Assembly (NCBI GenBank): GCA_045645165.1
Contig: JAZRIF010000136.1
Location: 1-7,475, forward strand
DNA: 7,475 bases
Origin: CAMEON01 sp045645165
GTDB taxonomy: Bacteria; Bacillota; Clostridia; Oscillospirales; CAG-272
Reading direction: 5' to 3'
The notes under the pieces were generated by a model. That model was given only the letters and a program-made list of their open reading frames with translations, did no database searches and was not told the origin of the DNA. Below are positions 1 to 7,048 of the stretch, piece after piece; position 1 is the stretch's first letter, and each line of letters begins with the position of its first letter. The translations under genes were made by a program, and so were the position numbers.

Positions 1-32
1 CAAGAACTTTAAAAAACAATTATTTGATAATG

Positions 33-110
33 TTTTTTGAAGGTTTTGAGGATTCTTAAGGAACTTTTTCAAAAGTTCCTTAAGCGGGGTCCAGGGGCAG
101 AGCCCCTGGC
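33..110 (+). repeat. Two-hairpin intergenic repeat, left copy
   Basis: The copy begins with a T-rich lead (TTTTTGAAGGTTTT, 34-47). Next comes a perfect 14-bp hairpin, with arms 55-68 and 71-84 around a nominal 2-nt TC gap, so the real loop is probably 4 nt. A GGGGTCC linker (86-92) leads into a second hairpin with 8-bp arms 91-98 and 102-109 and loop AGA. The same arrangement occurs in reverse complement at 7367-7447, which makes this a repeat rather than a single terminator. No U-run follows either hairpin on either strand, so it is not a classical intrinsic terminator. I recall similar hairpin-plus-GGGGTCC elements scattered between genes in Oscillospiraceae, but cannot verify that here. 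It lies upstream of the GH2 promoter and may end a gene left of the window. Confidence 0.75.
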
Positions 111-158
111 CGATAAACTGCAATTTGAACATTTCTTTCACGGATATTCCCGAATCCC

Positions 159-187
159 TTGACAAATGCCCGTGCTTCTTGTATAAT
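159..187 (+). promoter_or_regulatory. Sigma-A type promoter of the GH2 gene
   Basis: The -35 box TTGACA (159-164) and -10 box TATAAT (182-187) are both perfect consensus, with an optimal 17-bp spacer. Transcription should start near 193-195, giving a leader of about 30 nt before the ATG at 225. The ribosome binding site is GAGG at 212-215, nine bases before the ATG. No convincing operator or cre site was found around it, so how it is regulated is not visible. Confidence 0.9.
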
Positions 188-224
188 ATATACAGAAAAA
201 TTTAGCAAAGCGAGGTACATCACC

Positions 225-1949
225 ATGCTCTATACTTCCACCGCTCCCCGCCCTGAATTTCCCCGCCCTCAGTTCGACCGCGGAGATGCCAACTGGCTCA
301 ACCTCAACGGCCCCTGGGAATACCAGACCGATCGAAGCGCGACCGGCGAACAGCGCGGCTTCCAGAACGGCGCGCCCTTTTCTGAGACCATCACCGTCCC
401 CTTCTGCCGCGAGAGCGAGCTGTCGGGTATCGGCGACAAGGATTTCTGCGACAGCGTATGGTACCGCAAGACCCTGACCCTCCCCGAAACCTGGGCAGGC
501 AAGCGCGTCCTGTTCCATATCGGCGCCTGCGATTACTACACCAAGGTGTGGGTCAACGGACAGTACATGGGTGATCACATCGGCGGTTACGTGGCCTTCT
601 CCTTCGATATCACCAAGGCTCTGAAGGAAGGCGAGAACACCCTGACCGTGGGCGTGTGGGATCACCTCCGCAACGGCAATCAGCCCGGCGGTAAGCAGTC
701 CACGCTCTACCACTCCCACGGCTGCTCCTATACCCGCACCACGGGTATCTGGCAGACCACTTGGCTGGAGTGCGTGCCCACCGACTATATCGCGTCCACC
801 AAGTACTACCCCGATATCGAGCGCCAGAAACTGGTTATCGAGGCGCTGACTGTGGGCGGCGAGGGTATGACCCTGACCGCCAAGGCTTCCTTTGAGGGTA
901 AGGCGCAGGGTATTGGCGAGACCGTTGTCCACGGCGGCAAGGCAATCGTGGAGGTGCCCCTGGACGAGCTTCATCTGTGGGAGGTCGGCAACGGCCGCCT
1001 GTACGATCTGACCCTGACTCTGGGCGAGGATACCGTAGAGTCCTACTTCGGTATGCGTAAGATCGAGTGCCGCGACGGCATTTTCTACCTCAACGGCAAG
1101 GTCGTGTTCCAGCGCCTGGTGCTGGATCAGGGCTTCTACCCCGACGGCATCTACACCGCATCCACCCTCTCCGAGCTGGAGGCCGATATCGACCGCTCCG
1201 TGGCCATGGGCTTCAACGGCGCAAGACTCCACCAGAAGGTCTTTGAGCCCCTGTTCCTGTCCCTCTGCGACAAGAAGGGCTACATCGTCTGGGGCGAGCA
1301 CGCCAACTGGTGCCTGGATATCTCCCGTGAGACTGCTTACCAGAACTTCATTCCCGAGTGGTGCGAGATCATGGCAAGAGACTTCAACCATCCCGCCATC
1401 ATCGGCTGGTGTCCCCTCAACGAGACCCAGCCCAACCAGAATAACCACTTTGTGAAGTTCCTGGCCACCGTCACCCGCCAGTATGATACCACCCGTATGT
1501 ACATCGACTCCTCGGGATGGGTACACGTCGCGGGTCTGACCGACATCATGGATTTCCATGACTACGAGCAGAACCCCGAGGTCTTTGCAAAGAAGCTGGA
1601 GCCCCTGAAGGATGGCGGCACCTACGACGTGCATTGGCATTGTCCTTCGCTGTCCATGCCCGAGCATCCCACCTTCGTCTCCGAGTACGGCGGCATCCGC
1701 TGGGCTCCCAAGGAGGACGCAGGCTGGGGCTATGGTCAGGCGCCTATGTCCGAGGAAGAATTCATCAATCGCTTCAAGGGGCTGACCGAGGCGATTCTGT
1801 TCCATCCCAAGATGGGTGCTCTGTGCTACACCCAGCTCACCGACGTGGAGCAGGAGGTCAACGGCCTGTACACCTACGACCGCAAGGCCAAGTTTGATCC
1901 CGCCATCATGCGTGCCGTTCTGATCCAGAAGGCCGCCATCGAGGAGTAA
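225..1949 (+). CDS. Glycoside hydrolase family 2 protein (beta-galactosidase/beta-glucuronidase superfamily)
   Basis: This is a 574-residue predicted retaining glycosidase that would cleave a terminal beta-linked sugar. It has no signal peptide, so it probably acts in the cytoplasm on imported oligosaccharides or glycosides. An N-terminal jelly-roll sugar-binding domain spans about residues 20-185 (LNGPWEY at 27-33, VWVNG at 108-112, the GH2 signature GIWQ at 174-177). An Ig-like domain follows (about 190-280), then a TIM barrel (about 283-570). The acid/base is Glu400 in GWCPLNE and the nucleophile is Glu487 in FVSEYGG. It lacks the C-terminal domains of LacZ (about 1000 residues). The usual GH2 barrel motifs are altered: QRLVLDQGFYPDG (296-308) and ARLHQK (333-338) stand where RG.NRHE and RxSHYP are normally found. 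The ATG at 225 was chosen because the in-frame TTG at 159 lies in the -35 box. Substrate cannot be decided; beta-galactoside, glucuronide and mannoside are all possible. Its own promoter and terminator make it monocistronic. Confidence 0.9.
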   Translation: MLYTSTAPRPEFPRPQFDRGDANWLNLNGPWEYQTDRSATGEQRGFQNGAPFSETITVPFCRESELSGIGDKDFCDSVWYRKTLTLPETWAGKRVLFHIGACDYYTKVWVNGQYMGDHIGGYVAFSFDITKALKEGENTLTVGVWDHLRNGNQPGGKQSTLYHSHGCSYTRTTGIWQTTWLECVPTDYIASTKYYPDIERQKLVIEALTVGGEGMTLTAKASFEGKAQGIGETVVHGGKAIVEVPLDELHLWEVGNGRLYDLTLTLGEDTVESYFGMRKIECRDGIFYLNGKVVFQRLVLDQGFYPDGIYTASTLSELEADIDRSVAMGFNGARLHQKVFEPLFLSLCDKKGYIVWGEHANWCLDISRETAYQNFIPEWCEIMARDFNHPAIIGWCPLNETQPNQNNHFVKFLATVTRQYDTTRMYIDSSGWVHVAGLTDIMDFHDYEQNPEVFAKKLEPLKDGGTYDVHWHCPSLSMPEHPTFVSEYGGIRWAPKEDAGWGYGQAPMSEEEFINRFKGLTEAILFHPKMGALCYTQLTDVEQEVNGLYTYDRKAKFDPAIMRAVLIQKAAIEE

Positions 1950-1973
1950 TCCTGCTGATTTTACCCATATCCG

Positions 1974-2005
1974 AAAGGGGAGAGGCTGTGCCTCTCCCCT
2001 TTTTT
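1974..2005 (+). terminator. Intrinsic terminator of the GH2 gene
   Basis: A perfect 13-bp hairpin lies 24 bases after the GH2 stop. Its left arm is 1974-1986 (GGGGAGAGGC core), the loop TGT is 1987-1989 and the right arm is 1990-2002. Six T residues (2000-2005) overlap the end of the right arm. This is a textbook Rho-independent terminator and should insulate the ATPase operon from GH2 transcription. Confidence 0.95.
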
Positions 2006-2079
2006 GCACGCCCCGTATTTCCCCTCCGGCACAGAGGCGGGAATATGTGGAAAATATATGGAAAAATCGCAAAAAATAC

Positions 2080-2108
2080 TTGAAAAAACCGCTGAAATGT
2101 GGTAAAAT
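2080..2108 (+). promoter_or_regulatory. Promoter of the V-type ATPase operon
   Basis: The -35 box is TTGAAA (2080-2085) and the -10 box is TAAAAT (2103-2108), 17 bp apart, with an extended -10 TGG at 2100-2102. The surrounding A-rich DNA (2050-2090) resembles an UP-like element. A second TAAAAT at 2111-2116 lacks a matching -35. The start of transcription is predicted near 2114-2116, which leaves about 85 nt of leader before the first gene. Confidence 0.8.
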
Positions 2109-2136
2109 AATAAAATAAGAATCAATGGAAACCAGT

Positions 2137-2195
2137 AGCTGTGAGAACCTGTTTTTTGGGGTGAGGAGCGACTGTTTCCGACAGAAAGAAGGTGG
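2137..2195 (+). promoter_or_regulatory. Structured 5' leader, candidate Na+ riboswitch (DUF1646 / Na+-I type)
   Basis: The leader can fold into a hairpin with a purine-rich asymmetric internal loop. GCT (2138-2140) pairs with AGC (2167-2169) and ACCT (2147-2150) pairs with GGGT (2159-2162). GTGAGA (2141-2146) faces GAGG (2163-2166) in the internal loop, and a T6 terminal loop caps it. A second small hairpin follows (CTGT 2172-2175 with ACAG 2181-2184), ending just before the ribosome binding site. From memory, DUF1646-motif RNAs are Na+-sensing riboswitches found upstream of V-ATPase and Na+ transporter genes. Position, size and a Na+-type rotor ring downstream all fit. The structure is seen; the riboswitch class is inference and could be wrong. 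There is no intrinsic terminator in the leader, so control would act on translation. Confidence 0.45.
2187..2195 (+). promoter_or_regulatory. Shine-Dalgarno site that sets the TTG start at 2201
   Basis: AGAAGGTGG matches the 16S rRNA anti-SD well. It overlaps the in-frame GTG at 2192, so that GTG cannot be the start codon using this site. The next in-frame start, TTG at 2201, lies 8 bases after the GG core (2191-2192), which is good spacing, and it yields the MSKEAI-type N-terminus expected of this stalk subunit. Confidence 0.7.
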
Positions 2196-2200
2196 AATTC

Positions 2201-2515
2201 TTGTCTAAAGAAGCCATTTCCAGAGTGCTGAACGCCGAGGCCGAGGCTAATGCCATTCGGGAGCGGGCTCAGAACGAAGCCCGTGAGATGATCAGCGCCT
2301 GTGAGACGACCTGCGCCAAAAAGGCGGCAGAGGAGCTGTCCAAGGCTACGGCTGAGATGAAGGTGCGCCAGACCATGATCGGTGAGCGCGCAGAAGCCCT
2401 GATCTCCCAGAGCCGTGAGGAAGCCGGGGCGGATATCGAAGCCATACAGGCCTCCGCTAAGGAGAAAATGCGGGAAGCCGTGAAGCATATCGAATGGGAG
2501 CTCTGCGACGTCTGA
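2201..2515 (+). CDS. V-type ATPase peripheral-stalk subunit H/G family
   Basis: This 104-residue protein is almost wholly charged alpha-helix rich in Ala, Glu, Lys and Arg (for example AEAEANAIRERAQNEAREM), with no membrane segment. It should form a long right-handed-type coiled coil with subunit E, making the peripheral stalk that holds the catalytic A3B3 head against rotation. Length and composition match the small G/H subunit (NtpF of E. hirae, AhaH of archaea). First place in the operon, 28 bases before subunit I, also fits. Start: the TTG at 2201 is preferred; the GTG at 2192 would add three residues but sits in the ribosome binding site. The rare start codon may lower its translation. 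Sequence in this family is poorly conserved, so the call rests on helix pattern plus context. Confidence 0.85.
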   Translation: MSKEAISRVLNAEAEANAIRERAQNEAREMISACETTCAKKAAEELSKATAEMKVRQTMIGERAEALISQSREEAGADIEAIQASAKEKMREAVKHIEWELCDV

Positions 2516-2543
2516 GCCCCGTAAGAAAGGATAAATACGGAAT

Positions 2544-4571
2544 ATGTCAGTAACTGTCATGAAAAAACTGACCGTGCTGGCCTCACTGCGGGATGCGGAC
2601 AAGCTGGTTCGCAGGCTCATGCGGCTCCGATGCGTGGAGATCGACGCCGTACCGCTGGGGGATCTGCCCGATGGGGGCGCCCTTCTGCGGTATGACAGCG
2701 ATACCGCGCGGGCGGATGCCGAGCGACGGGTCGCCGACGTGACCGCCGCCCTTCCCATACTGGATGGGTATGCGGTAAACGCCAAAGCCACGAGCCGTCC
2801 CATTGAGGTCACCGCCGAAGCGTTTCGCGCCACGGGGCGACTGCAAGCCGCCCGTGATACGGTCGCTCAAACGCTGCAGGCGCGGGACAGTCGAATCAAC
2901 TGTCAAAACGAACACAACCGCCTGGAGGCGCTGTGTCGATCCTTGACCCCTTGGCTGGAGTACAATGCTCCCTTGGAGGCCGAGGAAACCGAGCTGAGCG
3001 AGGTGTGGCTGGGAACTCTGCCCGCCAAGACCCTGATCTCCGAAGCGGACGACGCTCTGGCGGATCTCCACGCAGGTGTGGAGGAGGTCGCGCGGGATAC
3101 CGACGGGCTCTACGTAGCCGTTCTGCTCCTGAAGGAGGACGGTGACGCCGTGGCGCGCGCCCTGGCGGGGATCGGTTTTACACGGATTACTTTCAAGGGG
3201 CTTCCCGCACCGGGTACTGCCGCCGAGAATCACAAGCTCTGCTTGCGCCGTATGGCCGAGCTGGAAAATGAGCTGCAGGGAATCAGCGATACGTTCTACC
3301 GCCTGGCCGATCGGTTGGATGAGGTCAAGGTGTTGTATGACGTGGAGATGACCACCCTGAACGCCGCCGGAGAGAAGCAAAAGCTGGCCGCTACCGAGCA
3401 ATGCGCCGTGCTGGAGGGCTGGGTGCCCGCCGAACGGGAGAAAAAGGTGGCCGCGGCGCTGGATAAGCTCCCCTGCGCCTACGGTATTGAGGATCCCGCA
3501 GAGGATGACGAGCCCCCCGTTTTGCTGCAAAACAACAGCTTTGCCGCCAACTTTGAGTGGGTGGTGGGGATGTACTCCTATCCGAAATACGGGACCTTTG
3601 ATCCCACTTTTGTCATGAGTATCTTCTACTTCGTGATCTTTGGCCTTATGTTCGCCGACGTGGGATACGGTATTCTTCTGGTTCTCATTGGATTTTTGGC
3701 GCCAAAGCTTATGCACATGAAGCCGGGTATGACCCGAATGCTCAATATGTTCGCCTACTGCGGCATCTCCTGTACCGTCTTCGGATTCGTTTTCGGCGGT
3801 TGGTTCGGAGATCTTCCCTATGCCCTGATGACGAGCTTTGGAGGGTATGAATCCGCCGAAGCCGCCAAGGAGGCCTACCCCATTTTTAACGGTCTCGTTC
3901 TCACGCTGGGTGGCAAGCCCATCTCCCTCAATCCGCTGGAGAACCCTATGGCGTTCCTTGTGGTTTCCCTGGCTATGGGTGCTATTCACCTTATCGGTGG
4001 CATGGCGGTTAAATTCGTTCTGCTCTGCAAGCAGGGGAACGTCTTCGCGGCCATTTTCGACGTGGGCTCCTATTGGATCCTCTTTGCGGGTCTCGGTCTC
4101 ATCTTCGTCAGCTCCACTGCTGGCTGGATTACCGTAGGCGTGGCTGTGCTCATGATTCTGGCCACCTACGGACGCGCCCAGAAGAACCCCGTTATGCGGG
4201 TGCTCATGGGCTTCAAGGGACTTTACGACCTGATTGGCTACGCCTCGGATCTCTTGTCCTACTGCCGTATCCTGGCCTTGGGTCTGGCCGCCGCCGTCAT
4301 GGCGCAGGTCTTCAACCTGCTTGCTACCATGGGCGGTCCTACCCCTGTTGGCTTTGTCATTTTAGTGGTGGTGCTGTTGATCGGTCACGGACTCAACATT
4401 GCCATCAACCTGCTGGGTTCCTTTGTACACACCAGCCGACTTCAGTATCTGGAGTTCTTCGGAAAGTTCTACGAGGACGGCGGCGTGGCCTTTGAGCCTG
4501 CCGAGCCCAGCGCCCAATATTCCAACGTGGAGTTGGATCCCTCCGAGAATTCCACCTCTGCCGAGCGGTGA
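2544..4571 (+). CDS. ntpI: V-type ATP synthase subunit I (a subunit)
   Basis: This 675-residue protein is the static membrane subunit that forms the ion half-channels beside the rotor ring. Residues 1 to about 350 are a soluble arm with coiled-coil stretches that binds the peripheral stalks; the start (MSVTVMKKLTVLASL) is typical. The junction motif YPKYGTFDP (346-354) is followed by about seven or eight membrane segments, roughly at 357-387, 400-425, 470-495, 501-543, 568-598 and 602-632. The essential arginine that deprotonates or releases the ion from the ring is Arg575 in LSYCRILALGLA. LEFFGKFYEDGG near the end is also family-typical, and a polar tail of about 25 residues follows it. The length is close to E. 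hirae NtpI. A ribosome binding site AAGAAAGG (2523-2530) lies a little far upstream (13 bases). It ends 42 bases before the proteolipid gene. Confidence 0.97.
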   Translation: MSVTVMKKLTVLASLRDADKLVRRLMRLRCVEIDAVPLGDLPDGGALLRYDSDTARADAERRVADVTAALPILDGYAVNAKATSRPIEVTAEAFRATGRLQAARDTVAQTLQARDSRINCQNEHNRLEALCRSLTPWLEYNAPLEAEETELSEVWLGTLPAKTLISEADDALADLHAGVEEVARDTDGLYVAVLLLKEDGDAVARALAGIGFTRITFKGLPAPGTAAENHKLCLRRMAELENELQGISDTFYRLADRLDEVKVLYDVEMTTLNAAGEKQKLAATEQCAVLEGWVPAEREKKVAAALDKLPCAYGIEDPAEDDEPPVLLQNNSFAANFEWVVGMYSYPKYGTFDPTFVMSIFYFVIFGLMFADVGYGILLVLIGFLAPKLMHMKPGMTRMLNMFAYCGISCTVFGFVFGGWFGDLPYALMTSFGGYESAEAAKEAYPIFNGLVLTLGGKPISLNPLENPMAFLVVSLAMGAIHLIGGMAVKFVLLCKQGNVFAAIFDVGSYWILFAGLGLIFVSSTAGWITVGVAVLMILATYGRAQKNPVMRVLMGFKGLYDLIGYASDLLSYCRILALGLAAAVMAQVFNLLATMGGPTPVGFVILVVVLLIGHGLNIAINLLGSFVHTSRLQYLEFFGKFYEDGGVAFEPAEPSAQYSNVELDPSENSTSAER

Positions 4572-4613
4572 CAGACCGCAGAAAAAACAACAATTAACAA
4601 GGAGATATCAATC

Positions 4614-5255
4614 ATGAAAACCAACATTCTTAAGAAACTGGCCGCTCTGGCCCTCACCGTTCTGGCTCTGATGACCCTCTTTACCCTTTGCGCTGCTGCC
4701 GAGGATGTTACCATCGGCGCTACCCCCGAGGTTCCCGCAGGCGAGTCCGTCGCTACCGTTCTCAAATCCATCTTCTCGGGCACCAATCTGGCCCTTCTGG
4801 GCGCCGCTCTGGCCGTTGCTCTCCCCTGCATGGGTTCTGCTAAGGGCGTTGGTATCGTAGGCGAGGCCGCCGGCGGTCTGCTTTCCGAGAATCCCTCTCT
4901 GTTCGGTAAGGCTCTGGCCCTGCAGGCTCTGCCTATGACCCAGGGCGTGTACGGTCTGGTGGCCGCCTTCCTGATGCTGGCTATGCTGGGTCTGTTCGGC
5001 AACCCCGACTATCTGGCCAACCTGCCCATGGCTGCAGGTGCTTACTACCTTATGGCCTCTCTGCCCATCGCGCTGGCCGGTTATTTCTCCGCTGTTCGTC
5101 AGGGTCGCGTGTCCGCTTCGGGTATCAACCTGCTGTCCAAGCGCCCCGGTGAGCTGGGTAAGGCCATCACATCTTCTGCTCTGGTCGAGACCTACGCGAT
5201 CTTCGCTCTGCTCATCACCCTGCTGCTGGTCTTCTTCTCCCCCTTCAACGCCTGA
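4614..5255 (+). CDS. ntpK: V-type ATP synthase subunit K (proteolipid c ring), with N-terminal signal-like extension
   Basis: This 213-residue rotor-ring subunit consists of two fused c-type hairpins (four membrane helices). The first carries GSAKGVGIVGEAA and LPMTQGVYG; the second carries RQGRVSASGI and LVETYAI. By alignment to E. hirae NtpK, the Na+ ligands L61, T64, Q65, Q110 and E139 correspond to Leu106, Thr109, Gln110, Gln163 and Glu192; all are kept. Only hairpin 2 has the carboxylate, as in V-type rings. The protein is about 57 residues longer than NtpK. Residues 1-29 look like a signal peptide (basic start, hydrophobic run, CAAAED cleavage-like site), followed by a polar stretch to about 45. 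The strong AAGGAG site (4599-4604, nine bases from the ATG) suits the high copy number of this subunit. Na+ specificity is inferred from the residues. Confidence 0.96.
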   Translation: MKTNILKKLAALALTVLALMTLFTLCAAAEDVTIGATPEVPAGESVATVLKSIFSGTNLALLGAALAVALPCMGSAKGVGIVGEAAGGLLSENPSLFGKALALQALPMTQGVYGLVAAFLMLAMLGLFGNPDYLANLPMAAGAYYLMASLPIALAGYFSAVRQGRVSASGINLLSKRPGELGKAITSSALVETYAIFALLITLLLVFFSPFNA

Positions 5256-5303
5256 TCGTTCGGCTTCGATACGATTTGAAGTAAGAAAGAAAGGTATAGT
5301 ACC

Positions 5304-5975
5304 ATGACCGGACTGGAAAAAGTAACCGGCAAGATTCTTGCCGATGCCGAGGCCGACGCCAGGGAGATCCTGGAGCGCGCCGAGGCTGAATGCGCCGCCA
5401 TCCGCGAAAAATACGCGACCGAAACGGCGGCCGAGCTGGAGGCTCTGCGGGAGCAGAGCGACCGAGAGTGTCAGGCGCTCATCGTCCGCGCCCGCTCCTC
5501 GGCGGCCATGGCCAAGCGCAACGCCATTCTGGAGGCTCGCGCCGCCATTCTGGACGAGGCGTACGCCGCCGCCGAAAAGCAGGTACGATCCATGGGCGGC
5601 GAGCAGTATCTGGATCTGCTCTGCAAGATGTTGCGCAGTGCCCTTCAGCGTCAGCTGGAAGGGGAGGCAGACAGCCTCCGTCTTTACGGAGAAGATATTT
5701 CCCCTGCGACCTACGAGGTGGTGCTGAACAGCCGCGATCGCAGCAGCTACGGCGACAAGCTCATGGCGGCCTACCGCACGGGCTTTGGCGCCAAGCTCTC
5801 CCCCGCCGTACTGGCCAAGCTTCGCCTGGCTCCCGACACAGCCCCCATTGACGGCGGTCTGATCCTCCGTTCGGGCCCCGTGGAGACCAACTGCTCCCTC
5901 GCCATGCTCATGGCCGAGAACCGCCGCGAGACCGAGGCCAAGGTCAACCGCATCCTCTTCGGGGATGCCACCTGA
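5304..5975 (+). CDS. ntpE: V-type ATP synthase subunit E
   Basis: This 223-residue peripheral-stalk subunit pairs with the small H/G protein and caps the catalytic head. Residues 1 to about 95 are an Ala/Glu/Arg-rich helix (ILADAEADAREILERAEAE) suited to the coiled coil. Residues from about 100 onward form the globular domain that binds the head. The C-terminal family signature IDGGLILRSG (182-191), followed by VETNCSLAMLM and a final helix ending NRILFG, is clear. The size is normal for bacterial and archaeal E subunits (about 190-230). The ribosome binding site GAAAGG (5289-5294) is nine bases before the ATG, and the gene lies 48 bases after subunit K. No defect is seen. Confidence 0.95.
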   Translation: MTGLEKVTGKILADAEADAREILERAEAECAAIREKYATETAAELEALREQSDRECQALIVRARSSAAMAKRNAILEARAAILDEAYAAAEKQVRSMGGEQYLDLLCKMLRSALQRQLEGEADSLRLYGEDISPATYEVVLNSRDRSSYGDKLMAAYRTGFGAKLSPAVLAKLRLAPDTAPIDGGLILRSGPVETNCSLAMLMAENRRETEAKVNRILFGDAT

Positions 5976-6016
5976 TCCTGCGGCATTTTGCGAAAATCCC
6001 ATAAGGGAGTTACGAC

Positions 6017-7048
6017 ATGAAGAAATTACAACCAACCGAATACATGTACGCCTCGGCGCGCATCCGCGCGCTGGAGAACCGTCTCGTGGGGCGGGAGCGT
6101 ATGGAGCTTCTGATCGAGGCTCGCTCGGCGGATGAGGTTATGGACAGATTGGCCGAGTTCGGCCTGTCGCCGGCCGAGACCGAGGGCGCGACGGCTCTGC
6201 CCGCAGGCGAAGCCCAAAGCCGCGCCCGCGAGGGGATGCTACTGGCGGTATTGCGGGAGGCGTATCGCGAGGTAGAGACCTCGGTGCCCGATCCCGCCGT
6301 GTTCCGCTATTTCCGCTACCCCTACGATTGCAACAACGTCAAGGCCGCCATCAAGTGCGCCATCCGCGGCATTTCCGCCGAGGATCTGCTCTTTGATTTC
6401 GGCACCGTCCCCGCCGACGAGGTAGAGGGACTTCTGCGGGAAGGGAAGTACGACAAGTTCCCCGCCGCTATGGCCGCCGCCATTCCCGTGGCGAAGGAGG
6501 CCTTCGACAAGACCTCCGATCCCCGCCGCATCGACACGATTCTGGATCGCGCCTGCTATGCCGCCATGGTGGCCGACGCCACCGCCTCGGGGGATGAGAC
6601 CCTTCTGGGCTGGCTCAAGGCTAAGATCGATTTGACCAACATTCTGATGACTCTGCGTATCCTGCGAATGAACATGGGAACCGTGGGGGCATCTTTCCTG
6701 GAGGAATCTCTCCTGCCCGGCGGGACGCTGGGTGAGGACTTCTTCGCCGAGGTCTACGCAGAAGGCGAGGCGCGTTTGTGGGAGGCGTTGCTCCCCACCG
6801 CCTACGGCAAGCTGGCGGCTGTGGAGGGAGATCCCCGTCCCCTGTTCGCCGTGGAGAAGGCGGCAGACGACTTCTATATGGCGCTCGTCCGCGCAGATGC
6901 CCGCACCCCCTTCGGTGCCCCCGTGGCGGGCGGCTACCTGGTGGGTTGCGAGACCGCCGTCAAGAACATCCGCATCGTACTGGCCGCGAAGGACGCTGAG
7001 CTGGATTCGGCCGTCATTCGGGAAAGGATCAGGGTGAGTTATGTATAA
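6017..7048 (+). CDS. ntpC: V-type ATP synthase subunit C (d subunit)
   Basis: This 343-residue, mostly helical soluble protein is the funnel-like socket that sits on the K ring and receives the central shaft (D and F). The N-terminus (EYMYASARIRALENRLV) matches the family start in which the first helix contains an R.R..E..L pattern. The repeated motif of the three-fold pseudo-symmetric domain is seen as FRYFRYPYDCNNVKAAIK (96-113) and DLTNILMTLRILRM (205-218). A third version, ETAVKNIRIVLAAK, lies near the end. The length fits the family. AAGGGAG (6003-6009) is a good ribosome binding site. The stop codon overlaps the start of subunit F by 8 bases, indicating coupled translation. Confidence 0.95.
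   Translation: MKKLQPTEYMYASARIRALENRLVGRERMELLIEARSADEVMDRLAEFGLSPAETEGATALPAGEAQSRAREGMLLAVLREAYREVETSVPDPAVFRYFRYPYDCNNVKAAIKCAIRGISAEDLLFDFGTVPADEVEGLLREGKYDKFPAAMAAAIPVAKEAFDKTSDPRRIDTILDRACYAAMVADATASGDETLLGWLKAKIDLTNILMTLRILRMNMGTVGASFLEESLLPGGTLGEDFFAEVYAEGEARLWEALLPTAYGKLAAVEGDPRPLFAVEKAADDFYMALVRADARTPFGAPVAGGYLVGCETAVKNIRIVLAAKDAELDSAVIRERIRVSYV

Noticed and set aside
19..31. Small palindrome ATTAT-TTG-ATAAT near the left edge
   Set aside because: A 5-bp AT-only palindrome in AT-rich intergenic DNA is expected by chance.
137..155. A possible operator, the imperfect palindrome around CGGATATTCCCG just upstream of the GH2 -35 box
   Set aside because: The symmetry is imperfect, only one copy is present and it matches no regulator site I can name.
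138..2072. A 644-codon open frame on the minus strand opposite the GH2 gene, and similar long minus-strand frames at 2583-3989 and 4608-6035
   Set aside because: These are shadows created by GC-rich third positions in real genes. Their translations are low-complexity (rich in Gly, Leu, Val, His, Gln), show no family motifs and lack plausible ribosome sites, while the plus-strand frames encode recognisable families end to end.
2125..2208. A 27-codon upstream frame (ATG 2125 to TAA 2206) that spans the ATPase leader and overlaps the TTG start at 2201
   Set aside because: It has no ribosome binding site, and its ATG would lie only about 10 nt from the predicted transcript start. Its sequence is better explained by RNA structure.
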